A stretch of DNA of 64,000 nucleotides from Leptolyngbya sp. FACHB-261. GTDB taxonomy: Bacteria > Cyanobacteriota > Cyanobacteriia > FACHB-261. The stretch lies in the NCBI RefSeq assembly GCF_014696065.1, contig NZ_JACJPL010000028.1, forward strand, positions 114,979 to 178,978, written 5' to 3'. Positions within the stretch are counted from its first letter, which is position 1; the number at the start of each line of letters is the position of its first letter. A program made the translations under genes and the position numbers. This document shows positions 18,101-26,900 of this stretch, piece after piece. Below the pieces are notes generated by a model, which saw only the letters and a list, made by a program, of their open reading frames with translations, did no database searches and was not told the origin of the DNA.

Positions 18101-19642
18101 GCCCCAACTCAATCTTTCCTCGATCCCTTCACTCAAGGCAATATTCAAATCGTTACTCAAGCGCAACCGCCAACATCGCCACCACCGTCACTAGTGCCAT
18201 CGCAGAGTGATGTATTACCAATTTTAGGGCTCAATCCAACCACGGATTTTCCCTCAAATTTTTCCTTCGCTGGTAATGTTCTTCCTACTGAAGTTGATCC
18301 AGTTGCTGCTCTTGAGCGGATAATCACCCGTCAGTTTGATGACTATTTGGATCTGCCTGGGGATGTTCCCAGTCTCGATCTGAGGGATGCTCGCGCAATC
18401 CTCAGCCGGATCGAAAGGGAAACAGGAATTAAGCCGGGAGTGATCTATGCAATTTTTGTACCTGAAGAGATAGCTAATAAAGCACCAGTCGGCCAGACCA
18501 GTTTAGAACCAATCAGTGGACAACTTGGCCCGCAAGGTGCAATCCTCAGGCACTTAATAGAGCAACAGATTCGACCCCAAAACAGGCGTCCAGAGCGAGG
18601 CAGTGACCGACTAGAACTTGTGCTGGTTACAGCGCGAGGACAGTTGATGGGTCAGCTAGTGCCCGATGCGACACGCGCTAAAGTATTGGAGTTGACCAAG
18701 AGGTTCCAGGGCGAAATTAGAAACCCAATTCGCAGGAGAAGTACGACCTATTTAGGCCCAGCTCAACAAGCCTATCGTTGGCTAGTTGAACCCCTGCGCA
18801 CAGAGTTGCAAGCCCAGGATATTGATAACCTGGTCTTTATCATGGCCGATGTCGGTTTGCGCTCTATGCCACTAGCTGCAATGCACGATGGTCAGAGATT
18901 TCTGATTGAGAATTACAGCGTTGGTCTAATGCCCAGCCTCAGCTTAACGGACACTCGCTATGCCAGTGTGAAAGCTGCCCAGGTTTTAGCGATGGGGGCG
19001 TCAGAATTTACCGATCAGGAGTTCTTGCCTGCTGTACCAGTGGAGCTGTCTGCGATCAAGCAAGGCTCTTGGCAGGGCCGATTTTTTCTGAACCAAGACT
19101 TTACCTTGGAGAATTTGAAGGCACAAAGCCAACAGATTCCTTTCGATATTATTCACTTGGCAACTCATGCGGAGTTCCAACCTGGCTCGCCGCGTAATTC
19201 CTACATTCAGCTTTGGAGTGAATCAAAGCTGCGGCTGAACCAACTCGAACAGGTAGGCCGACGGGAATCTCTTGAATTGCTGATCCTGAGTGCCTGTCGA
19301 ACAGCCTTGGGGGATCGAGACGCAGAGTTAGGCTTTGCAGGGGTTGCAGTTCAGGCTAGAACCAAGTCTGCCTTGGGAAGTTTGTGGTCGGTTAGCGATA
19401 TAGGCGCCTCGGGATTAGTTGCGGAATTTTATCAGCAGTTGAGGACAGCCCCAATTAAGGCGGAAGCGCTAAGGCAAGCACAACTAGCCATGCTAAGGGG
19501 ACAAGTGCGTTTAGAAGATCGCCAGCTGCGTTGGTCAGGGGGAAGCTTACCTTTGCCCCCAGAGCTTTTTAGATTGGGAGACCTTGAGTTATCCCATCCC
19601 TACTACTGGTCAGCTTTTACAATGATTGGTAGCCCCTGGTAG
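15173..19642 (+). CDS. Filamentous haemagglutinin-type protein with C-terminal CHAT protease
   Basis: The 1489-residue protein starts with GTG and a signal peptide ending near VLAQA. A two-partner-secretion (haemagglutination activity) domain follows, with [15 protein letters not shown] and [14 protein letters not shown], then about 700 residues of glycine/serine-rich beta-helix repeats with recurrent GGDI(T/S)L. From about residue 1140 there is a CHAT domain, with the catalytic His in IHLATHAEF and Cys in LSACRTALG, both intact. The arrangement places a caspase-like protease at the end of a secreted filamentous stalk. No TpsB/FhaC outer-membrane partner is encoded in the window. It is the last gene of the sigma-DUF1822-CHAT-DUF928 operon and ends at a hairpin. 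Its targets are unknown; neighbouring envelope proteins are possible. Confidence 0.9.
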   Translation: MFKCNSYVTLKVIKNLGLLFTILYLRGLGSAEPVLAQAIVPAPDGTGTQVDREGNRFNIGGGQLSRDGANLFQSFSQFGLNESQIANFLSNPNIVNILGRVTGGDVSVINGLIQVTGGNSNLFLMNPSGIIFGPNAQLNVPASFTATTATSIGFGSHWFNAIGSNDYAALIGTPSAFAFAANQPGSIINAGNLEVQSGQTLTLLGGTIASTGQLSAPAGQVVVTTVPGTNLVRLSQPGHLLSLDIPLPVSGNQPGNWTLPVLSLPELLTGRGEENVAGLSVGRDGQVALAGSGGLLVEAGDVVARAVTAGTATLSAARNLTLVESQLHTTGDLNLLAQDTVRVRDSTANPSLVQAGSNLYIQGNQGIDILALNHPEIPFQSGGNLSLVSSGNVSGDAHFASAGDFSILNLAGGSGNFVSLYDPVITVGGDYNAGAYTGVALKVVAGGNIAFGGNIRITGPDTNPGSIPTTDPDANILTSSSALILQAGANISTRSISTASTEATGSGGPIRLSAGGDITVNALTNEQGTAIALNSTSVGNVTGNAGDVTLNANGNITIIGGPDINNRPAAINAIKAPGSGSGNAGNINLSSGGAINITGLLDTGNSSSGGTGGSIILDAQNDLTAGAINSGGTGSGNGGNISLTSRAGTIRTTGRVGSSTSGNGTGGAIALNSPNGITTATLESVGGSSGGLINLDSEGDITTGVITLGSNAGMGGGELIVNTPRTIDLSAGIVSTGADISLAQNELPSNIVLPESVNTGGGDFSLRFGSDFQLTSSISTAGGDFSLASPGTLTISNSVQTAGGDITLTGSTLNITNPLDSSSSANGGDITLSATAGTVTSRDLISSGAIRGGQINISAQTNITTGAINSSSNSGEGGSVSLNPQGDITVTSINAGGGASGSGGRVDVTTDRFFRATGTFSDQNGIAASISTAGGTGSGAITIQHGGGANSTPFIVGNATTNGTAGAITSGAANTIAPTQSFLDPFTQGNIQIVTQAQPPTSPPPSLVPSQSDVLPILGLNPTTDFPSNFSFAGNVLPTEVDPVAALERIITRQFDDYLDLPGDVPSLDLRDARAILSRIERETGIKPGVIYAIFVPEEIANKAPVGQTSLEPISGQLGPQGAILRHLIEQQIRPQNRRPERGSDRLELVLVTARGQLMGQLVPDATRAKVLELTKRFQGEIRNPIRRRSTTYLGPAQQAYRWLVEPLRTELQAQDIDNLVFIMADVGLRSMPLAAMHDGQRFLIENYSVGLMPSLSLTDTRYASVKAAQVLAMGASEFTDQEFLPAVPVELSAIKQGSWQGRFFLNQDFTLENLKAQSQQIPFDIIHLATHAEFQPGSPRNSYIQLWSESKLRLNQLEQVGRRESLELLILSACRTALGDRDAELGFAGVAVQARTKSALGSLWSVSDIGASGLVAEFYQQLRTAPIKAEALRQAQLAMLRGQVRLEDRQLRWSGGSLPLPPELFRLGDLELSHPYYWSAFTMIGSPW

Positions 19643-19657
19643 ATCTATTTACCAGGG
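19634..19657 (+). terminator. Hairpin overlapping the haemagglutinin-CHAT stop codon
   Basis: CCCTGGTA and TACCAGGG form a perfect 8-bp stem with an 8-base loop. The TAG stop at 19640-19642 lies within it. Only a short, broken T-run follows (CAACTTTAATC), so termination strength is uncertain. Confidence 0.5.
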
Positions 19658-19771
19658 CAACTTTAATCAAGTACTAACGCACCCAATGTAGCCATTCATT
19701 GATTTTGCCTGTAGAGAGCCCGTAGATATGAATTCAGAAGGCTGGAGAGATAACTCTTGTCTAGAAAATGT

Positions 19772-19990
19772 TTAGAAGCTGCTAGCTAGAGTTGAAGAAA
19801 TAGAACCATGAGCGCTAGACTGAGCACCCACTCCCCGATACTGCAGACAGGCGGCAAATTTATGAGTTGCAGGCACCGTGAAGCGTTGGGCTCTTAGTGC
19901 TGCGCCTCGGTACTGACCAATAATCTCACCTGAGCTAGTCGTAACAGAGGACTTAGCGTTGTAGGCAATACCACGGTAAGAAAGTTGCAT
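19772..19990 (-). CDS. DUF4278 small protein
   Basis: The 72-residue product begins MQLSYRGIAYNA and contains EIIGQYRGAALRAQRF and LQYRGVGA. The repeated YRG motif, conserved start and size fit the cyanobacterial DUF4278 family, whose function is unknown. The frame runs upstream to 20041, but the ATG at 19990 has GGAGA upstream and matches the family's start. No signal peptide or membrane helix is seen. Its only close neighbour on the same strand is the 48-residue gene at 20116-20262. Confidence 0.75.
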   Translation of the reverse strand: MQLSYRGIAYNAKSSVTTSSGEIIGQYRGAALRAQRFTVPATHKFAACLQYRGVGAQSSAHGSISSTLASSF

Positions 19991-20115
19991 TGGTCTATTC
20001 TCCAAAATTAGTGAGCTGAGCGAGAGGGGCCAGTTGATCAACCACTACTGGTATCTAGTGGAAGTGTCTTTAAACTTAAGCAGTAATTGAGAATAACGAG
20101 CGTTAGTGATAAGGG

Positions 20116-20262
20116 TTAGTTTTCAGCCAAGAACCACTTGCAGGTCAACTTGCCATCGACCAAAAGCCATTTAGCAGTCAAACCGTGTTTCTTAGGCTGT
20201 TGTGTAGGTAAATCAAGAGAATCAATCTTAATATGAGGCGTTTGAAGAACTAAAGAACTCAT
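20116..20262 (-). CDS. Small conserved-looking protein, 48 residues
   Basis: An ATG with TTGGAG upstream opens a 48-codon frame ending in LTAKWLLVDGKLTCKWFLAEN. The (T/A)KW-x3-DG-x-L-x-C-x-W pattern recalls small hypothetical proteins I associate with cyanobacteria, but this is from memory and the function is unknown. It is shorter than many gene-finder limits. It lies 125 bases upstream of the DUF4278 gene on the same strand and may share its transcript. Confidence 0.55.
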   Translation of the reverse strand: MSSLVLQTPHIKIDSLDLPTQQPKKHGLTAKWLLVDGKLTCKWFLAEN

Positions 20263-20356
20263 AATTTAACTCCAAGAAACCGTTGTAATTCATCGACTGT
20301 GGAGCCCCACACCTTTAATAATGAGCTAGTGAAAAGCATGGGCTCGTTGAGCGCAA

Positions 20357-20659
20357 TTGCTTCCAGATAATCTCCAAGGTTTTGGTGCAGGCTCCCAGTA
20401 CGATGTCTCTGGGATTCGAGAGCGCTCTTCTCGATTGCTCTCTATTGATATAGAGGTTCAGGTTGAGCGGGTTATGCAGCCAGCCCCGCAAACGCTGCTA
20501 CTGAGGATTATGAAGTTTTGCTACAGGGGAGCCTGCAACCTCTAGCTGCCAGTAGCAGAACATGAACGCGGCAGGCTGGAGCAAACCTATCTGGCAGAAA
20601 TCTCCGCTCAACATCAGTCCTTAGACTTCTTAGATCGGCGGCTTGCTCCAAATCTTTAG
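20357..20659 (+). pseudogene. Possible decayed protein-coding fragment
   Basis: Three partial frames can be joined: a first with QYDVSGIRERSSRLLSID and VERVMQPAPQT, a second with EDYEVLLQGSLQPLAA, and a third with ERGRLEQTYLAEISAQ and LDFLDRRLAPNL ending at TAG 20657-20659. The helical, charged composition looks coding, but two frame changes are needed. I cannot name the family. It may instead be chance. Confidence 0.3.
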
Positions 20660-20754
20660 AGAAAATTCAGGTTAAAAACTGTTTTGTTTATCCTTGCCTT
20701 TGTCGTCCGCTATCTGTATATGCCTTAGGTGAAGTTTATTGCACAAGTCTTTAA

Positions 20755-20780
20755 AATTGCTGCTTATTGATGCAGCAATT
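20755..20780. promoter_or_regulatory. Perfect 9-bp inverted repeat upstream of the giant operon
   Basis: AATTGCTGC and GCAGCAATT flank an 8-base loop about 170 bases before the first giant gene. On the minus strand it is followed by TTTT, so it could act as a terminator for leftward transcripts. An operator or leader hairpin is equally possible. Confidence 0.4.
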
Positions 20781-20949
20781 CTCCATATAAGTCCTGCATC
20801 TATTAAGAGTCTTTGCAATACGACTAATTGGCCAGTTCAACACGCTAAAACAGCGTGGTCAGCCGTCATACAGAGCGTTGTAAGGGTGCCGCTCGGCTGA
20901 GATCGAACAACACAAAACTATTCCCTAATATTTAGAGTGGGGGGCGTCG

Positions 20950-23900
20950 ATGCCGTTTAACGTGGCGCTCGCAGATCTTGTTTCACCCTATCTTGTCAAG
21001 GGTGAAAATCTCGGGCCTAATCATGCCGCATTGTCGGTTATTAGAGTCACCTCATTTGACCTTGCCTCCGACGCGTTTGGTATTGTCATTCGAGGTCATT
21101 GCGAATTCAATGGGCGCGCGCGCCTTGACATTGGCGCAGGTCGCCTTGATGTTAATGCCGCAGTAGATGAGGCTGAACCGCCGTTTGACCCCAACCGTCG
21201 TTCGCCCGTCTTTGACCTGAGAGAGACCACGCTCGACTTCGAGCTGTTCGTGCCACGCGTAGGCTCTGACATCATTGCGAGTGGCGTCAATACGATCACC
21301 GCAGGTGGCTTCACGCCAACCCGAGACGTCTTGGATGTCTGGGATAAGTTGCCGCTCGATCCTGCCCCATCTGACTTTCCGACCAGCGGCTTCGTTCTCG
21401 ATCTAATTTTGAACGCGCCGACCGTTAGGCCGCCGTTTTTACACCCGGCCAAGATGACGTCAGAGGGCCTGCTGATTCCGGATCCCTCCTTCCAGGAAGT
21501 AGCGATTCGCCTACCCAAGCTGCGCTTCCGTCTAACGCATGGCAATCCGGTTGATAGCCTACTGGACTTTGATTTGGTGTCAGTGGGGGTAGCGGGTCTC
21601 GATGACCCGGCTGAGATCGGTGCGGCGGAACTGATTTCGATGGAGCCCCCTTACGCCTTTGTTGGCGGGGCGCAAGACCGCACGGTCGGCTTCGGCTTCC
21701 GCAAAGCCGTGCTGGATCTCTCAGATGGCTTCACACCACCAGCGATTACCGAAAAGTTTGGCTTCGGAGATGACTGGGGTGGGCTCTACCTGCCAGAAGT
21801 CCGGTTCTTTGTGGCACCAGAAGGGGCACGCGACTTTGCCTTTGAGGTCGGCGTTCAAGATCTCTTGATCGGCTTTGGCCAGCACGCAGGAGTTTCCGGC
21901 GACTTTGAGGCTGCGTTGATCAACCAAGGCTCCGGCGCACTTCAGATTAGTGCCCGCTTCTTCGAGCTTTCTGGACGAGCTTACGGCATCGAACGCAGGA
22001 GCGAGACGCAAGCAGCCGCCCGCATCCCCGAACAAACCCGCATGGTGGTTGATATTCAGGGTGGTCGGGCTCCCTACAACTGCACGGTGGCAGTGGGGGG
22101 CGGGGCGGCGCAGGGCGGCGGCCAGCGAGCCTTCAACATCGACCTCAGCGGCTCAACAGTGCAAACCATTGTTATCAATGTTGCTGACTCGACTGCCGGA
22201 ACGGCGCTTACAGCCACTTTAACGATCGACGCTCAGCGCTACACCGCCCAGCCGCTTTTGCCGACTCCAGGCACACAGCCTGCTCCGGCACTGCCAGTAG
22301 CACTAGTCGTTAATCTTGCCGATAGCCTGCGCATTGTTGTTTCAGCTCAGAACGAGCGCGAAGTCCTGCTTACCACTGACCCAATTGATCCGACCGTCTG
22401 TTGGAGTGTGGTCGGCAGTGGCGAGTCAGAGAGCCCAGCGCAGACCAGCTTTGCCGTCCCAGTGGCAGCGGGCGAAAACAAGACCGTGCGTGCTCGACGG
22501 CCTGGCACCCCGGTGCCCACTTCGGTAGATTTCTTTTTCTACTTCAATGAGCCGGAGAGCGTGCCGCCAGCCAGCGAAGCGGAGACGCTGGGCCAGTACG
22601 GGGCAACCTCAGACAACGTCTCTAGCCTGCGTGCCAAGAGCCGCTTGCGCGTCGATGGCCGTGATGCTGGGGCGCAAGCGCCTCTACAGGCTTATGGCAG
22701 CTATTTCAATCTGGCCCCATCCGGCTCCAGCTTCAGCGTGAGCGGTGAAGCCAGCTATGAAGGGCTGGATGGCAAGCGCGACTATAACTACGCACTGGCA
22801 CGGCGTCGGGCCATGACCGTCCAGCGCCTAATCCAGAACGCCTATCCCGCCAAGAATTTCGTGATCTCGCTTGACCCAGAGCCCCGGGATCCGAGCAACT
22901 ATGGCGGCTTAGCAACCTGGACAGCTAATTGGAAAACCCACAGCGCCCCCAATGACCGCGATTGGTGGAAGGCGACGCTCAACCTGCCACCCGGTCTGAG
23001 CCAACCGGAGCAGCAGGCCGATGGCGTTCTTACGCGTCCAGCTACACCATCAGTCCCAGCTGAAATTCCGATCAGAGACGAGCCGCCACAGCCACCTCGG
23101 GCCCCGGATTGGTTCCGCTCCCTCAAGCTCAAAGTGCGCATCGTCCGCAACACCCTGGTGGCCGGCGAGATCGAGGGCGAAATCGACATCCAGACCGCGA
23201 CCGAAGAAAAACTGGCCCAGTCCGGTGAACTTGGTAGCAACGCACCGCCCGACGTGCGCACGCTTGAGAATGGCGCACCCTTGGGAGCCGATAACCCCGC
23301 CGATGGCATCACTAAAATCCGGCTACTGGCCCAAACGGACAATGCCACAGGTCAAGTCACCACCCTGATCCAGATTGGGGCTGACCCTGCCGACAAGGAC
23401 GGCTTAGCTGCCCTCGGCTGGCTACCCGGTGAAACGCCCCCTGCCAGCAAAGATTTTGGGCTCACCCTGCTAGGCTCCTATATTTCCTTCTGGCCGTTGC
23501 TAGTCACCGTTTCCGAAGGGAACCAGGGCCGAGTTGAGGATGCCCTCCTGGCGGGCGCTGCCTTGGCGCTGCCGGGTGTCGTTGCGGCCCTGCCCTGGTT
23601 CCGGGTCGAGCGGGTCATCTTGTTCGGCGGCGAGTATCTCCAACGCGATCGGGGCGGTGAACTAGAGGCCTTCCTACTGTTTGATGTCGAGGCCGATTGG
23701 TCTGTAGAGATCAAGCTCGGTGACACCGTGCTGATCGAGATCGAGCGCGATCACCCGTTAGCCGTACGTTACAAGGCGATTGGCTTACGCTTTGGCAACC
23801 GGGGAGACGATGGCACACCACAATTCGCCCTACGCCCGGTTTTTGACTCTGCGCGCGGCTACACCATTGATGTGGCACGCAACGGCTCGTTGAAGGTGGC

Positions 23901-26900
23901 GGAGCCTTTTGACAAGATCCTGAGGGTGTTGGGCGCGCGCATTTCGCGCACCAATCCCACCGCGTTCGAGGTGGATATTGGCATTGCGGTCGACTTGGGG
24001 GTCGTAGCCATCGACCGAGCCCGTGTGCGCGTCTATCTCGACGAACCCCGTTTACCGGAGCTAACGGCGCTTGCCGCCCGCATCGATGTGCCAGGAGCCA
24101 TCGTCGGCCATGGCTATCTGGAGATTGGTGAGGGCAAGATTGGCGGTCAAATTGACCTTACAATCCGACCCGTAAATCTGCGCGTGGCTGCGGCTCTAGA
24201 AATTACCCAGATCACGGCTGAGGATGGAGGACCTGCAACCGGCGTCTACGTCAGCCTCGATGTGGTCCTGCCATTCGGCATTCCGCTGGGCTCGTCGGGG
24301 CTGGGCATTCTCGGCTTCCGGGGCATCTTCGGTATGCACTACGAGCGCAACCCAGCCATTGGCTCGGGCAGTAGCATTCCGGCTCTGGCTTGGCTCGCTG
24401 AAACCGGCGGAAAGCCGCACTTCCTGACCAAGCCTGACAGCAGCCTCAGACTCTGGACGCCCAAGATCGACCGCTGGTCGTTCGGCATTGGGGTATTGAT
24501 CGGCACGATGGAAGGCGGGGTGCTCATGAACCTCGACGGCACCTTCCTGCTGGAACTGCCGGGGCCACGCGTCCTAATTTTGATGAACGCCCGCATCCTC
24601 ACACCGCCGCCTAGCTTGGATGGCTTGGGCGCGACGGCAGGCATCCTGGCAGTCATCGAGATCACGCCAGAGCATTTCTTGATCGGCATCCTAGCCGAAT
24701 ACAACATCGAGAGCCTGATCAAAATCCGCGTGCCGATTGAGGCGTTCTTCCCCTTCGGCAACCCAGCGAATTGGCACATTTATTTGGGCGAACGCTCTAA
24801 TCCCATTGAGGTCAACGTCCTCGACCTCGTGAGTGGCACCGGCTACTTAATGTTCAAAGGCAACGGCTTGGATGCCTACAAGGGCTTGCCAGAAGTTGAA
24901 GGGTTCGCCATCGGCCTTGGGGCGGCAGCCTCCTTTGTCTGGGGCGATGTCAGTATCGGCCTTTACCTACGCATCGGCGGCAGCATGGATGCCGTCATTG
25001 GCTTCGATCCGTTCCTGCTGGGCGGTGTGTTTGAGGTGAGTGGTGAACTGCGGCTGTTCATCATCTCAATCGGCGCCCACGCCAAGCTAACCGTGATTGT
25101 CCGGGAGACTACAGACGGCACAGACGGCAATGTTCGGGCCTACATCAAGGGTGAAGCCTGTGGCCACGTTGATTTCTTCTTCTTTGAGATCGAGGGCTGC
25201 GTCACGATCGAGATCAACAGCCCTGCCCTTGACAAGCCACCGCTGCCGCAGTTGGTCAAGAAGCTATCGGTTAAGAGTCGCTCACCAGCCTTACTGCTTG
25301 GCACTGGGGTCGATCGCCCCGTGGACACCAGCCTTGGGGACGGTCTGGAACGCGATGCCCAGCCAGCCTTCGATGATCCAGACCTGATTAGCGTGCCCAT
25401 CGACTCGATTCCGATCCTGTCGTTGGTGATGCCGCCCAAAGCTGAGGGGCTAACTTTCCTCGGCACTGCGGTCCAGGGTTCTTCAGGGCTACCGGCTAGT
25501 GGCTATGTGCCGCGCGGCTCGGAAGAGTATCACTACGAACTGACTAGCGTCAGCTTGGAGCGAATCGAACCCGCGGGACCGGCGGTGATCGGCAGTGGCA
25601 CACCAGCCACTTGGTGGACGCTCAAAGAAGCCACCGAGCCTAACGCGACCGCACAGTTAGCTCTGCTGACCTGGGAACCGACGCCTGCACCTAAGGCAAT
25701 CGAAAAGAGCGAGGTCCTCAAGGAGTCGATTGAAGACCGCTGGGGTCGCATCTGCGACGATGCAGCTCCGCCCACTTCGGTACTCTGGACCTTCCGATTT
25801 GAGCGACTGGGAGCCTCGGTTGTGGGCTGGGATTTAGAAGGAGTCGCTTGGCCTGACCCACCTCAAACTAAGCGCTCGAGCGAACCCGACACTGCTTTCA
25901 AGGTGACTGAGCGCTGGCGCTCAGGTCAGGCTAAGCTCGATAATTTGCGCGGCATCGTCCCAGCCCTAGTCGTGGGTGGTCTGGTGCGTTGCTATCAACC
26001 CAGTACCCAGCCTCCCACCACGCAACCGACGACCCAGCCCACGACCCAGCCAACCACGCAACCCACGACTCGACCTACTGTGGTGGTAGGTGGACGCGGT
26101 CCAGTCGCCTTCAAGCGCACACCAACAGTGGGTAGCTTGGTTGGCCCAACCGATCCGGTACTCGCTCGGCTAGCGCGACAACCAGCTCAGCAGCCCTTCC
26201 GTATCACGCCTCGACTGTATGCGAAAGCAGCCAGGTTTGAGCCGCTAGCAGCCACCATCAATCTTGCTACAGTGCTGGGTCGCCTGGAACGCGGAGAAAC
26301 CGTTACCCGGGCACAGCTGATCCAGACGACCGCAACCACTAGCGGCATTGGGGCCGTCTCCACGCAACCGGGTGGTAAGAACTGTGAAGTGCGGCTTCTG
26401 GAGTCACCAATCTTCGACGATGGCCGCATTATCGTTTTTGGCAATCCTCAGAAAACAGCGGCCGTTGCTAAGGCGCTAGAGCAGGCTGGTGTGAGCCATG
26501 GCCCTCTGGATGATGTCGTCGTCCTGCACACTGGCCCCTTCAAGGCCACCACGCTCCTGTTGTTCACGCGGCGAGAACTTTTGGGTAGCAGGCGATTGAT
26601 CGTCCGTACGCTTGATGCCGATGGCAACGAGCTGCTGCGGGTTGCCGCCAGCCTAGAAGACCGAATCCCACTGAAGCCCCTACCTGCTCGTTGGGCTTCT
26701 GCTACCGGGCCTTGGGCAGATGACATCGCTGAGCTGCTGGCCTGGTCTGACTATCCAACGGCACAGGGCACCCTGCCGGTGCTACTCACCATCCCCGCAG
26801 GTGAAAAAGCTGACCGGATCGAAATCGGGGTTCTACCCAGGCCAAGCCAGCCAGGCATAGCCTCAGGACCAGGAATAGTTGCCGGCATGGTTGCAGTACC

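Larger units (their letters stand above)
20263..20949. other. Gap before the giant-gene operon, 0.7 kb
   Basis: Apart from the possible decayed fragment at 20357-20659 and the hairpin at 20755-20780, I see no gene. The promoter of the giant-gene operon should lie in the AT-rich part, about 20660-20940. Confidence 0.55.
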
